Shown: positions 1-9,574, counted from the first letter of the stretch. The stretch is DNA of 64,000 bases from Malacoplasma iowae (GCF_900660615.1 NZ_LR215023.1:372001-436000); one strand, 5' to 3'. Notes: generated by a model from the letters alone, not told the origin. A program made the numbers and translations.

Positions 1-2
1 AT

Positions 3-428
3 GAAATGGTTCAAAGAATTAAAAATAAATTACCTATTACATATAAAGAAATAGAAAATGTTTATGTTGATATGAATGTTAAATATACTGGTGCTGATCC
101 AAAGAAATTAACTTCAAAAAAATATGTTCAATCACTAAGTACAATATTAAGAATTAGTCATTTTTATGTTGGAAATTTTTATGTTTATAAATATGCTGTT
201 GGACAAATACCAGCACTAATTTCTGGATATAAAATATTTAATAATGATAAAAACTTTATTAATAAATACTTTTCTTTTTTAGAATCAGGAAATAGTATAT
301 CACCAATTGATACAATAAAATTATTAGGAATTGATTTGTATAGTGATGACCCTTTTAAAGAATGTCAAAAAATTCTTGAAGAATTAATTAAACAATATAT
401 TTCGCTTGTGAAAAAAGTTTATAAATAA
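3..428 (+). CDS. pepF: Oligoendopeptidase F (M3 family), C-terminal part
   Basis: This is the 3' end of a gene that begins before the window; the frame is open to its left edge. The roughly 140 visible residues match the all-helical C-terminal region of PepF-type M3 zinc metallopeptidases: an aromatic-rich YVYKYAVGQIPA helix followed by FLESGNSISPIDTIKLLGID, the usual 'FL.sG.S..p.d..k..GiD' ending of the family. The zinc-binding HExxH motif would lie upstream, outside the window. PepF cleaves short peptides in the cytoplasm, useful to a host-dependent organism that imports peptides. A hairpin terminator follows directly. The family call is from pattern recognition and is fairly secure. Confidence 0.8.
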   Translation, partial: EMVQRIKNKLPITYKEIENVYVDMNVKYTGADPKKLTSKKYVQSLSTILRISHFYVGNFYVYKYAVGQIPALISGYKIFNNDKNFINKYFSFLESGNSISPIDTIKLLGIDLYSDDPFKECQKILEELIKQYISLVKKVYK

Positions 429-441
429 AATAATTTTAATT

Positions 442-497
442 AAATAAAAATGTGTATTTACAAAAGTAAAAAAAGGTAACACATTTTTATTTTTTAT
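442..497 (+). terminator. Rho-independent terminator after pepF
   Basis: A 14-bp inverted repeat (442-454 region against 479-492, ACACATTTTTATTT) is followed by a T-rich run. It sits 13 bases after the pepF stop and closes that transcription unit. Confidence 0.6.
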
Positions 498-686
498 TTG
501 TTTAAAAAATAATTTTATATATTTTTTAAAATAATTAAAAACTTTATTTTTATAAAAAATTACTATTATTGCTATAAAATTCTTTATTAAAATTGATGCA
601 TAATTAGTTGCTTTTTAATTTCAGATAATTAAATTATTAACTAAATGTTTATTATATAATCTAAGTGACTGTTTAAGGAGTTATCA

Positions 687-2000
687 ATGATAAAAATAAA
701 TTTAGAAAGTTGCCTTGAATCAAAAGAGAAGGCTGAAAAAGTATTGAATAGTTATCAATCAAAAATTGAAACTATTCATAAAAGTATTACTAATAGAAAA
801 TGTGCTGGACATGAGATGTTAGGTTGACTTGATTATCCATTTAATTTTGATAAAAACGAAATGAGTGAATTAATCAAATTATCAAAGACATGATATTCAA
901 ACAAAGAAATTAAAAACATTGTTGTTTTAGGAATTGGGGGATCTTATATAGGGGTTAAAGCAGCAATTGATATGTGTCTGCCACCTTTTAATAGAGATAA
1001 AAACATTATCTTTGTTTACAACTTATCATCAACATATATCACATCTTTAATAAAAAAACTTGAAAAAGAAGATTTCTATTTAATTGTTATATCAAAATCT
1101 GGTACTACACTTGAAACAGCTGTTGCATTTAGAATTTTTTATGAAATTCTTTATAACAAACATGCTTCAGCTTCAGCAAAAGATAGAGTAGTTTGTATAA
1201 CAGATAAAGAAAATGGTAAATTAAGACATTTAGTAAACAAATATGGTTTTAAATCATTCTGTATACCAGCTAATGTTGGAGGAAGATTTTCAGCTATTAC
1301 ACCAGTTGGATTATTTGCTATGGGAGTAATGGGTCTTGATGTTAACAAAATTCTTGAAGGATGTAGAAAGGCTTTACAAGATACAGACACTACAAATTTA
1401 AAAAATAATACTGCTTATCAATATGCAATATTAAGACACTATTTTTATTCTAAAAAAGAGAAAACTGTTGAAGTTTTTTGTACTTATGAACCACAAATGT
1501 TTTATTTCAGTGAACACTGAAAACAATTAATGGGTGAATCAGAAGGTAAGGAAGGAAAGGCTCTTTACCCATCAAATTGTTTATTTACAACTGACCTACA
1601 TTCTGTTGGGCAATTTTTACAACAAGGAACAAAATGTTTTTTTGAAACTGTTCTTCATGTTAAAAATCCAATGCTTGATACAACTATTGAATCGTTTATG
1701 AATGATGAAGATGGTTTAGATTTTATTAATGGTAAAACTGTGAACTATATTAATAGAGTCGCTGCTTCAAGTACTGTTGATGCTCACCATATTGATGGTG
1801 GAGTTGATGTTATCCAATTAGAAATCCAAAAAACTGATGAATATAATTTTGGATATTTATATTCTTGATTCTCAAAAGCTGTTGCTGTTAGTGGTCTTTT
1901 ATTAAAAATTAATCCATTTGATCAACCTGGTGTTGAAGCATATAAACAAAGAATGTTTGCTACTTTAAGAAGCAGTAAAAAAAGTGGTAAAAATAAATAA
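687..2000 (+). CDS. pgi: Glucose-6-phosphate isomerase
   Basis: Interconverts glucose-6-phosphate and fructose-6-phosphate in cytoplasmic glycolysis. The 437-residue frame has the family hallmarks: GIGGSYIG near residue 87, SKSGTTLET around 135, a region reading [18 protein letters not shown], and a C-terminal [14 protein letters not shown] block carrying the catalytic lysine region. Length matches bacterial Pgi. It is split by TGA codons that must be Trp, for example at 1518 and 1866. The ATG at 687 follows AAGGAG at 675-680, and a TATAAT lies at 655-660. A HAD phosphatase starts 3 bases after the stop, so the two are probably co-transcribed. Confidence 0.95.
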
Positions 2001-2003
2001 AAT

Positions 2004-2822
2004 ATGGAAAATAAAAAAATTATATTTTTTGATCTTGATGGCACATTATTAAATAGTGAATCACAAATAATTAAAGAAAATATTTTAGAAATTAATAAAA
2101 TTAGAAACAAAGGTTTTTTTGTATCAATTGCTACAGGTAGAAGTTTAGGGATGACAATTGATATTGTTAAACAATTATCTATTAATGTTCCAGTTGTTTT
2201 AGCAAATGGTAATTTCATATATAATCCAATAAGCAATAATACAACTATTTTATCTAAACCGCTTCATAAAAAAGTTAAAAAATTTTATTTAAAATATGTT
2301 GTTAAAAATAAAGGATCGTTTGCTTGGTTTACTAAAGAAAAAGATTATTTTTATTCATCAACTGCAAAAAAACAAAAGGATGAACTTTTAGATTTATCAG
2401 ACAAGATTGAGAATTTATCACAACTTAGTTTTGGTGAAGTTAAGAAAAAGTTTTTTAAAGATGATGTTTATCATATGTCAATCCAAGAGAAAAACAATTT
2501 AGAGGAAACTAGAAAAGTATTTTATAAACTGCAAGAAAAAAATTTATGTAAAATCACAATTGCTTCAGGGTCATTTATCGATGCTGATGATTTATCTGTT
2601 AATAAATTTGCAGGATTAAAAAAAGTTCTTGATGATCTAAAAATAACTGATCTTAATAATGTATATTGCTTTGGCGATTCAAATAATGATATTGAAATGT
2701 TAAAAAACATTCCAAACTCTATAGCAATGGGTAATGCAAATGAAGATGTTAAAAAAATAGCTTCTAAAACAATTGGTACTAACAATGAACCATCTATTGC
2801 AAATTTTTTAAAAACTCTTTAA
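2004..2822 (+). CDS. HAD-superfamily phosphatase, Cof/IIB type
   Basis: A 272-residue HAD hydrolase. Motif I is FFDLDGTLLN at the N-terminus, with the nucleophile and acid/base aspartates. Motif II is in SIATGRS, and motifs III/IV are the Lys of SVNKFAG and the GDSNNDIEML metal-binding loop near residue 226. The long segment between motifs II and III is the IIB-type cap. Such Cof-like enzymes dephosphorylate sugar phosphates, FMN-like compounds or PLP; the substrate cannot be read from sequence. It starts 3 bases after pgi, which fits a sugar-phosphate role but does not prove it. No clear terminator follows. Confidence 0.85.
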   Translation: MENKKIIFFDLDGTLLNSESQIIKENILEINKIRNKGFFVSIATGRSLGMTIDIVKQLSINVPVVLANGNFIYNPISNNTTILSKPLHKKVKKFYLKYVVKNKGSFAWFTKEKDYFYSSTAKKQKDELLDLSDKIENLSQLSFGEVKKKFFKDDVYHMSIQEKNNLEETRKVFYKLQEKNLCKITIASGSFIDADDLSVNKFAGLKKVLDDLKITDLNNVYCFGDSNNDIEMLKNIPNSIAMGNANEDVKKIASKTIGTNNEPSIANFLKTL

Positions 2823-2852
2823 TAAAAAAAGAAAAATAAATTTTATTACATA

Positions 2853-2882
2853 TTGAAACTGTAAATTTATAAGTATTATAAT
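2853..2882 (+). promoter_or_regulatory. Sigma-70-type promoter before the 2918 gene
   Basis: TTGAAA at 2853-2858 and TATAAT at 2877-2882 are separated by 18 bases. Transcription would begin near 2889, about 30 bases before the start codon at 2918. Confidence 0.55.
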
Positions 2883-2917
2883 AAAGCAAAGAGAGCAATT
2901 TATACTGAGGAGAGATT

Positions 2918-3496
2918 ATGATATTTTCTAGAAAAAATATTAGAGAGTCATTGATTGTTATATTGACTTATTCTAAAAAAACTTATGCTGAAATTACTAA
3001 AAACTATTTAATTGAGGAAATTCTATTAAATAAAATCTTGAAAAAAGAAAAATCAAGTTTTATTTCTAATGATTTTACATATATGACTTTTGTAAATGAT
3101 CAAGAAAAAATATTTAGAGTTATATTTCAAATTGATGTTAAAAAAAATAACAAAAAAGTTCAAGAATTAATAACTAAGTTATGTGAACAAGTTTTTGAAT
3201 GTAAAGATGTTTTTATTGTTGAAAAAAATCAAATAGCTGATGTTAGTGAATTCTGTAGAAAATATGAAATTAATTACTCAGATATTTATTCTCATTTTCA
3301 AGGTGAACCAAGAGTTCAAATAAAACAAGAAAACAAAATCCAATCAAGATCAATTCCAAATACTGATACTAAAACTAATGTTTCATTAGAACAACAAACA
3401 ATTAAAGAAGAAACAAAAACTGAAAACACTGAACCAGTTCAAAATGTTACTTCTTTAGGATTAACAGCTACACCAAACGAGGAGGAATATGAATAG
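2918..3496 (+). CDS. Hypothetical protein with acidic disordered tail
   Basis: I do not recognise this 192-residue protein. Roughly the first 125 residues look folded (alternating helices and hydrophobic strands, no membrane segment or signal peptide). The last 65 or so are low-complexity and rich in Gln, Glu, Thr and Asn, as in a disordered tail. The ATG at 2918 is preceded by GAGGAGAG, a strong ribosome site, and by a good promoter at 2853-2882. Its end overlaps the start of the GNAT gene by 8 bases, so the two are translationally coupled and may act together. No function is proposed. Confidence 0.75.
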   Translation: MIFSRKNIRESLIVILTYSKKTYAEITKNYLIEEILLNKILKKEKSSFISNDFTYMTFVNDQEKIFRVIFQIDVKKNNKKVQELITKLCEQVFECKDVFIVEKNQIADVSEFCRKYEINYSDIYSHFQGEPRVQIKQENKIQSRSIPNTDTKTNVSLEQQTIKEETKTENTEPVQNVTSLGLTATPNEEEYE

Positions 3497-3989
3497 ACAT
3501 TTTGAATTTGTAAAAGCTCAAATTCAATGTAAAGAATCTATATTTAATATTCTAGACAAGGCAAAAAAATTTCAAAAGATTAATAATATAAATCAATGAA
3601 ATGATGATTATCCTAAAATTGATCATGTTATTAATGATATAAATAATGGTAAAGCATATGTTATGAAACTTAGTGGTATGGTTGCAGCAACTGTATCACT
3701 TAGTTTTATTAATATAGACACATTAAAAAATCAAAATGACAACAATTCTATGATGATTAATCGTCTAGCAGTAGATGTGGATTTAAACATAAGAGGTTTG
3801 GGCTCTAAAATTATGACTTTTATCGAAGAAATAGCAATTGAAAAAGGAGCAGAATATTTAGTTGCTTCAACTCATAAAACAAACTACATAATGCAAAAAC
3901 TTTTTGCTAAATGTGATTTTCTATTTAGTAAAACACACACTGATAAATTTTCTTCTGGAGAGTATTTATATTTTGTAAAAAAATTGTAG
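3489..3989 (+). CDS. GNAT-family N-acetyltransferase
   Basis: A 166-residue protein, in frame from the ATG at 3489 (ribosome site GGAGGA at 3481-3486, inside the end of the upstream gene). The acetyl-CoA-binding core is visible as INRLAVDVDLNIRGLGSK near residues 89-106: the beta-4 strand followed by the R-x-x-G-x-G pyrophosphate loop. A helix and the NYIMQKLFAKCDF segment follow, which is the usual end of the fold. GNAT enzymes transfer acetyl groups to amines on small molecules or proteins; the substrate is unknown. A TGA at 3598-3600 is read as Trp. A strong terminator follows. Confidence 0.8.
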
Positions 3990-4026
3990 TTGTAATTTAA
4001 ATAAAAGCAAAAAACAATTATTTTTT

Positions 4027-4055
4027 AAGAATGGAATGAATTCCATTCTTTTTTA
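4027..4055 (+). terminator. Rho-independent terminator after the GNAT gene
   Basis: A perfect 11-bp stem (AAGAATGGAAT at 4027-4037, ATTCCATTCTT at 4040-4050) with a 2-base spacer is followed directly by a T run. Confidence 0.85.
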
Positions 4056-4268
4056 TTTAAATAAAAGACATATTAAATGATGATACTATTTTGTAATATA
4101 AGTTAATTTAACTTATTAATTTAGATTATAATTAAATGTATTATTTTATATAAAAAAGATGTAATTTATCACCTATTTTTTAAAATGTGACTAAGTTAAT
4201 AATCTTTAACTAAAAGAAAAACCTTATTATTTTTTGTAATTTGGTAATAAATTTTGGATGGTTTTAAT

Positions 4269-5348
4269 ATGAATTTTAATAACAAAATATATGAGTCTTT
4301 AAAGAAAATAAAAGAAAAATATGATCAATTAAATGATGAATTATTAAATGTTGGAAATAACATTAATAGATTAAAAGAAATTAATAAATCTTTAAAAGAT
4401 AATAAACCAATAGTTGATGGTTTTATAAAATATGAAAAACTTATAAACGATATAGAATCAGCTGAAAAAATTATTAATAATGAAAAAGACAAGGAAATAA
4501 TTGAACTTGCTCAGATGGAACTTGAAGAAAAAAAACCATTATTAGAACCTTTAGAAAACGAATTAAAAAGATTATTGCTTCCAAAAGATCCCAATGATGA
4601 TAAGAATGTTATTGTGGAAATGAGACCAGCAGCAGGAGGGGATGAATCATCAATCTTTGTTGGTGATTTGTTTAATGCTTATAAAAGATATGCAGATTCA
4701 CTTGGATGGAAAATACAAACTCTTGAAGTTGTTCCAACACCACATGGTTACAATTTTATTTCTTTTATGGTTTCTGGAGAAGATGTTTATTCGAAAATGA
4801 AATTTGAATCTGGTGTTCATAGAGTTCAAAGAGTTCCAGAAACAGAAGCAAAAGGAAGGGTTCATACATCAACAGTTACAGTGGCAGTATTACCAGAAGT
4901 TGAAGATGTTGAAATAGTGATAAAAGAAAGTGATTTAAGAATTGATACATATAGAGCAAGTGGTGCTGGTGGACAACATGTTAATAGAACAGAATCAGCA
5001 GTTAGATTAACTCACATTCCAACAGGTGTTGTTGTTGCATGTCAAGAAGGTAAATCTCAAATTGAAAATAGAGCTACAGCAATGAAGATGCTTAAATCTA
5101 AACTATGAGAATTAGCTGAAAGAGAAAAAAACGAAAGTCTTTCATCTTTGAGAAAAGGACAAGTTGGTACAGGTGAAAGAGCTGAAAAAATTAGAACTTA
5201 CAACTATCCTCAAAATAGAGTTACAGATCATAGAATTAATTTAACACTTAATAAATTAGATTCTATAATGATGGGTCAATTAGATGAAATTATAGATTCA
5301 TTAATAGCAAATGATGAAGCTATTAAAATGTCTCAATCAGATTTATAA
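4269..5348 (+). CDS. prfA: Peptide chain release factor 1
   Basis: Class-I release factor that hydrolyses peptidyl-tRNA at UAA and UAG. The 359-residue frame has the expected RF1 length. It contains the catalytic GGQ in [15 protein letters not shown] near residue 236, preceded by the [15 protein letters not shown] block. TGA at 5106-5108 is Trp, which fits a genome where only RF1 is needed because UGA is sense. I chose ATG 4269; an in-frame TTG at 4254 would add five residues and lacks a better ribosome site. prmC, whose product methylates the Gln of this GGQ, begins 2 bases after the stop. Confidence 0.95.
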
Positions 5349-5350
5349 TA

Positions 5351-6184
5351 ATGACTTTCAAAGAATTAGTTGATAAATTTTATAAAGAAGATAATAATTA
5401 TCATAATTTAACAGTTTATGAAATTATTTACTATCTTTCTAAAAAAGTTAAAAACAAAACAGATCTAATTACTAATGACTCATCTCTAATTGATTTTGAC
5501 GTTAAGTACTTTTTGAACATATATAATAAAGTTTTTTATAAAAATATTCCAATTGAATATATTACAAATAAGTTTACATTTTTGAATGAAGAATACTTTA
5601 TTTGTAAAGGAGTTTTCATTCCAAGACCAGAAACTGAATTTTTAGTTAGCACTATAATTGAAAAAAATATTTTAGATAATAAAAACAATATTTTAGATTT
5701 ATGTTCTGGTAGTGGGGTAATAGCAAATAGTTTAGCCATAAAATATAATGATAAATATATTTGTGGTGTTGAAAAGAAAATTATTCCTTTTAATGTCTCA
5801 AAATATAATGCAAAGATAAAAAAATTAAAAACTAATTTTGTAAGAAAAGACATTTTTAAATTAGGCAATAATTTTGTCTCTAATTTTGATGCTATAGTTT
5901 GTAACCCTCCATATGTTAGTAATGATTTTAGCATTAGTAAATGGGTTAAAAAAGAACCAAGAAATGCTTTGTTTGCAAAAGATGAAGGTTTGTATTTTTA
6001 TAAAAAAATAATAAATGATTATTATCATTCTCTTAAAAAAAATACTATTTTAATATTTGAAATAGGTTATGATCAAAAAGAAAAATTAGAAGAATTTTTA
6101 AATAGTCAAAATATAACTAGTTTTTATTTTATAAAAGACCTAAACAAAATTGATAGAATATTAATAATTAATAAAGAGAATTAA
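5351..6184 (+). CDS. prmC: Release factor glutamine methyltransferase
   Basis: SAM-dependent enzyme that methylates the GGQ glutamine of RF1. The 277-residue protein has a helical N-terminal substrate domain, the PrmC signature GVFIPRPETEFLV around residues 86-98, a degenerate SAM loop (LDLCSGSGVIANSLA), and the NPPYVS catalytic motif near residue 185 that binds the target amide. It starts 2 bases after prfA and is followed by tsaC 1 base after its stop, the conserved bacterial order prfA-prmC-tsaC. Confidence 0.92.
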   Translation: MTFKELVDKFYKEDNNYHNLTVYEIIYYLSKKVKNKTDLITNDSSLIDFDVKYFLNIYNKVFYKNIPIEYITNKFTFLNEEYFICKGVFIPRPETEFLVSTIIEKNILDNKNNILDLCSGSGVIANSLAIKYNDKYICGVEKKIIPFNVSKYNAKIKKLKTNFVRKDIFKLGNNFVSNFDAIVCNPPYVSNDFSISKWVKKEPRNALFAKDEGLYFYKKIINDYYHSLKKNTILIFEIGYDQKEKLEEFLNSQNITSFYFIKDLNKIDRILIINKEN

Positions 6185-6185
6185 T

Positions 6186-6722
6186 ATGGTCAAATATAAT
6201 CCCAATGATTTAAAAGCTATTGTTTTTGAACTCAAAAATAATAAAACATTAATCGCTCCAACAGATACTGTTTATGGCGTTTTAAGTATTGATAAAACAA
6301 ATATTTATAAAATAAAAAAAAGAGATAGAAGTAAAAAAATTGTATTATTTATTCCAAACCTTACATATGTTAAAAATATCAATGAAAATTTTATAAAATT
6401 AGCTAAAGCATTTTGACCTGGAAAATTAACTTTAATAAAAAATAAAATTTCATATAGAGTTCCAAACAATAAATTCGTTTTAGACCTTTTGCCAAAAACT
6501 GGACCACTATTTTGTTCAAGTGCCAATATAAGTGGAAAACCTACAATCAACAGTTATGAAGAAGCAATTGTTAATTTTAAAGATAATAAAAGTGATATTA
6601 TTTTTTTGGAGAGTGATTTTTCAAATAATTCACCATCAACAATATATGATGTTGATAAAGATAAAATTTTAAGAGAGGGAGAAATAAGTTATGAGCAAAT
6701 CACAAGAGTCATTAAGCAATAA
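6186..6722 (+). CDS. tsaC: L-threonylcarbamoyladenylate synthase (YrdC/Sua5 family)
   Basis: Makes threonylcarbamoyl-AMP from Thr, bicarbonate and ATP, the first step of t6A37 tRNA modification. At 178 residues it is a stand-alone YrdC-domain protein without the Sua5 C-terminal domain. Visible motifs are LIAPTDTVYGVL near residue 22, the KKRDRSKK basic patch, FWPGKLTLI (its Trp from TGA at 6414), and CSSANISGKPT. The 3' end overlaps rpiB by 32 bases in another frame, indicating tight coupling in the prfA operon. Confidence 0.9.
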
Positions 6723-7164
6723 TAAAATTAATATATATATTGCTTCAGACCACGCTGGTTATGAAATGAAACAAAAAATCATAAATAGCAAAAAATTGGA
6801 TTTTATTAATTTTGTTGATCTAGGTACAAATTCTAATGAATCTGTAGATTACCCAGATTATGCTAAAAAACTTGGTGAAGCCGTGCTTGCTGATGATAAA
6901 GGATATGGTGTTGCAATTTGTGGTACAGGTATTGGCATAAGCATTAGTATGAATAAAATAAAAGGCATTTATTGTGCTTTAATTACTGATAAAAAAATCG
7001 CTCATTTAGCCAAACAGCACAACAATGCAAATGTGATAGCTTTATCTGGTAGGTTTGTTTCTGCAAAAGAAAATATAAAAATTATTTATAATTTCTTAAA
7101 TGAAAAATTTGAAAATAGACATCAAAAAAGAATAGATAAAATAAAACAATTGGAATGTATTTAA
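6691..7164 (+). CDS. rpiB: Ribose-5-phosphate isomerase B
   Basis: Interconverts ribose-5-phosphate and ribulose-5-phosphate in the non-oxidative pentose pathway. Its ribulose-5-phosphate product is also the substrate of the DHBP synthase encoded at 34308. The 157-residue sequence shows IASDHAGYEMK at the N-terminus, the CGTGIGISISMNK active-site loop near residue 75, and the HNNANVIALSGR and NRHQKRIDKI endings of the LacAB/RpiB family. ATG 6691 lies inside tsaC after AGAGGGAGA at 6672-6680. Confidence 0.93.
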   Translation: MSKSQESLSNNKINIYIASDHAGYEMKQKIINSKKLDFINFVDLGTNSNESVDYPDYAKKLGEAVLADDKGYGVAICGTGIGISISMNKIKGIYCALITDKKIAHLAKQHNNANVIALSGRFVSAKENIKIIYNFLNEKFENRHQKRIDKIKQLECI

Positions 7165-7165
7165 T

Positions 7166-7861
7166 ATGTTTACAAATAAATTTTTAATATCGTTAGTTTC
7201 AGAACAAGAAAAGCAATCTTTTTTATATGAAGCCTTTTTATTATTAGAAGAAAAAATGGTTTATAGCAGAATTGTTATTCCACCAGAAGAAATTAATCAA
7301 TTAGTTAAATATAATTCATCTATAGTGATATTTGATGATGTTAATCCTAGCATGATAACTAAACGTTTAATAGATAAAATTAAAGAAATTCATCCACACA
7401 CATATTTTATTTATTTTGCTAATAAATTTAATCATGAATTATTTTCAAAAATTATTAAAACTGGAGTTGAATATTGTATATCTTATGAACAGTTTAGTCC
7501 TAACCTATTATCTTTAACATTTGATAATATGATTCAAAGAATAAACTATGTAAAAAAACTAAACAACATTATCATTTCACAAAACGATGTGACTATTAAT
7601 TTAATTGATAGAAAAGTATGGGTTAAAGGTAAATTAGTTGATTTAACTACATTTGAATTTTTGATTTTAAAAACTTTAATATCAGAACCTGGAAAATATT
7701 TTGATAGAGAAGAATTATTTAATATTATTTGAACAGATCTTACAACAGATTCAACAGGTCTTGTTCAACAATATATTTTTAAACTTAGAAAAAAAATAGG
7801 TTCTCACAATATTGAAAACAAAATGAACAAAGGTTATAGATTTAAAGTTAATTCTATTTAA
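7166..7861 (+). CDS. OmpR/PhoB-type winged-helix regulator with degenerate receiver
   Basis: A 231-residue protein with two parts. Residues 1-120 resemble a response-regulator receiver: the strand IVIFDDVNP carries the likely phospho-acceptor Asp position. The acidic pair expected after the first strand is missing (LISLVSEQEKQ), and the conserved Lys near the end is replaced in EYCISYEQF. Residues 135-231 are a trans_reg_C winged helix (LVDLTTFEFLILKTLI, the HTH helix LVQQYIFKLRKKI, and the wing KGYRFKV). It starts 1 base after rpiB. No histidine kinase gene lies in the window. It may act without phosphorylation, or be an orphan of the two-component set known in M. penetrans. TGA at 7730 is Trp. 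Confidence 0.75.
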
Positions 7862-7869
7862 TATAAAAA

Positions 7870-7912
7870 TACTAAAATATCTACTACTAGTTTTGTAATT
7901 GATATTTTAGTA
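7870..7912 (+). repeat. Left 43-bp target duplication of IS copy 1 (terminator hairpin)
   Basis: Identical to 9075-9117. The unit is itself a hairpin: 12-bp arms TACTAAAATATC and GATATTTTAGTA around a 19-base loop. It originally served as the terminator between two convergent genes. Confidence 0.9.
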
Positions 7913-7953
7913 CCCTAACTGACATGTGAAGTGCAACACTTCAATGTTACATT

Positions 7954-7991
7954 AAACTCTCGACTTTGAAATATAAGTTGAGAGTTTTTTT
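7954..7991 (+). terminator. Terminator inside IS copy 1
   Basis: AAACTCTC...ACTT pairs with AAGT...GAGAGTTT around an A/T-rich loop, then seven T on the plus strand. It lies just beyond the transposase stop and could end both the transposase transcript and plus-strand read-through from the regulator gene. Confidence 0.65.
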
Positions 7992-7994
7992 GTT

Positions 7995-8969
7995 TTAAAT
8001 ATTTTCTTGATACATTTGGTAAGCTGTTTTATAACCAAACATTTTTCTTGGGATGTTGTTTACTTTTCATTCAAGAGTTTTTATTTTATCTTCACTTACT
8101 AAACTGAAGTCAGTTCCTTTTTTATATCATCTTCTAACTATCCCATTTATGTTCTCGTTGGACCCTCTTTGGAATGAAGAATAAGGTTGGCAATAATAAA
8201 CTTTAAAGTTGAATTGTTTTGCAGTTATTCCCATCATTTGAAACTCTAACCCATTATCAACAGTGATGCTTTTTATTGGGAGTTTTTCATCTCGAATAAT
8301 GGTATACATTTTAGCCATCATTGATCTAGCGTTCTTCCCTTTTATTTTTCTAATAATTGCCAACCTTGTTTTTCTTTCCACTAATGTCAATAAGTGGTAA
8401 TAACCACTTTGCCTTTTACTAACTATTAGATCAGCTTCTCAATGTCCAAATTCTTTTCTATTGTTTATCTTTTCTGGTCTTAGACTATAAGGAATGCAGT
8501 ATTTTCCATCAATTTTAGAAAATATACCTATTTTTCTTCTTTTTCCTTTAACATATTTTCTTCTTAAACAATCTCTTCTTTGTATCTTTCAAATCTTGCT
8601 ATTGATTCATCTAAATACTTGCCTAGCACTTGGAACTTTAACTAACGGATAGTTTTCTTTTATTCAAAAAATTGTAGCTTCTACACCATGAGATTTAGGA
8701 TTAAATTTTTGAATAAAAAGATCTGTGAAGTTTTTGTACTTCAACATAAAAAACATATGACAATTTGATTTTCTTCTAATGTATTTTTTGTGAGCAGTTG
8801 ATGAATAATAAATCCCTGTTGAAGATGTGTTTCTTTTTAATTCTCTTGATATTGTTGATTTGTTTTTATTTAAGATTTTTGCAATCTTATTCATAGAATA
8901 TTTTTCTTTATTTCAAAGAAAATAAATTAAGCATCTTTCTTCTTTTGTTAAATGTTTATAAGTTTTCAT
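7995..8969 (-). CDS. IS30-family transposase, copy 1
   Basis: A 324-residue intact transposase when TGA is read as Trp; standard translation breaks it into fragments. The N-terminus has an IS30 helix-turn-helix (MNKIAKILNKNKSTISRELK). The DDE catalytic triad is visible: D in FGHWEADLIVSKR, D in ITVDNGLEF, and E in QRGSNENINGIVRRW. The ATG at 8969 follows TAGGAG on the minus strand. The protein appears identical to that of copy 2, so both are probably recent and functional. Read-through of the minus-strand gene at 9122-9574 would run into this gene. Confidence 0.93.
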
Positions 8970-9074
8970 AAGCACTCCTAATATTCATTATCTTTTTATT
9001 AGTGAACACTTACAAACAAAACAAATGAAGTGCACACTCTTTTTTGAGTGTTGCACTTCACATGTCAATCGAGC

Positions 9075-9117
9075 TACTAAAATATCTACTACTAGTTTTG
9101 TAATTGATATTTTAGTA
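9075..9117 (+). repeat. Right 43-bp target duplication of IS copy 1
   Basis: Exact copy of 7870-7912, including the complete 12-bp-arm hairpin. On the plus side it is followed by the original TTTTTT tail; on the minus side its T tail has been separated by the insertion. Confidence 0.9.
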
Positions 9118-9121
9118 TTTT

Positions 9122-9574
9122 TTAATATATGTATTTTTTTAATTCAATATATGTTTCAACACCATTAAAATTTTCTTTTTTAATAGTGTATATATTTTGG
9201 TTATAAATTAAAGTTCCATAAAAACAATTAATAAAATTTGAAAGATTATCTTGCATGTATCTTACAAGAGATAAGAAAACATCATTACTTATTTCTTTAG
9301 AAGATTTGTAAAACAATATATAATAATCAACGTTTTCAGCAATTTTTTCTGTTTTTACTCTCTTTAGTTTATTTTTACTTATTATTATTTCTTTTAAAGT
9401 TTTGTTTGTATAACTTACTGGTACTGTAAGATTAAATTTATTGTTTATAAAATCATAAGATTTAATTTTTACTTTTTTAATACCACATTTTTTTAATTGA
9501 CTTTTAAGAAAAAAAGTTTTGTGTTTTTCTAAAAATTTATAAAATGATTTTGTTTTATCTATTCTAAACTTCAT
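9122..9574 (-). CDS. Hypothetical protein coupled to helicase
   Basis: An unrecognised 150-residue basic protein, rich in Lys, Ile and Tyr, with no signal peptide or membrane segment. Its ATG at 9574 overlaps the 3' end of the helicase gene by 11 bases, so it is translationally coupled and probably made with the helicase. Its stop lies 5 bases from the IS-duplicated hairpin, which was its natural terminator before the insertion. A nucleic-acid-related accessory role would fit the context, but nothing in the sequence shows it. Confidence 0.7.
   Translation of the reverse strand: MKFRIDKTKSFYKFLEKHKTFFLKSQLKKCGIKKVKIKSYDFINNKFNLTVPVSYTNKTLKEIIISKNKLKRVKTEKIAENVDYYILFYKSSKEISNDVFLSLVRYMQDNLSNFINCFYGTLIYNQNIYTIKKENFNGVETYIELKKYIY

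Larger units (their letters stand above)
7913..9074 (-). mobile_element. IS30-family insertion sequence, copy 1
   Basis: A 1162-bp element bounded by imperfect terminal inverted repeats that share TGACATGTGAAGTGCAACAC. The left tip is CCCTAAC and the right tip, read inward, is GCTCGAT. It carries one full-length DDE transposase on the minus strand and is flanked by a perfect 43-bp direct duplication. Copy 2 at 62176-63337 has exactly the same length. I found three differences between the copies (8172, 8544, 8646), all at synonymous third codon positions. Duplicating a whole inverted repeat at the target is the behaviour described for IS1630 of Mycoplasma fermentans, an IS30-type element. Confidence 0.92.

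Noticed and set aside
4055-4268. Long leader before prfA as a riboswitch or T-box
   Set aside because: No specifier stem, T-box sequence or known aptamer block could be found; it is A/T-rich with only promoter-like elements.
5106-5108. Apparent internal stop in prfA
   Set aside because: It is TGA, read as Trp, and the homology of RF1 continues on both sides.
7870-9117. Direct repeats flanking the element as a CRISPR-like or attachment-site array
   Set aside because: Only two copies, exactly at the IS ends, with element termini and inverted repeats between them; they are a target duplication.
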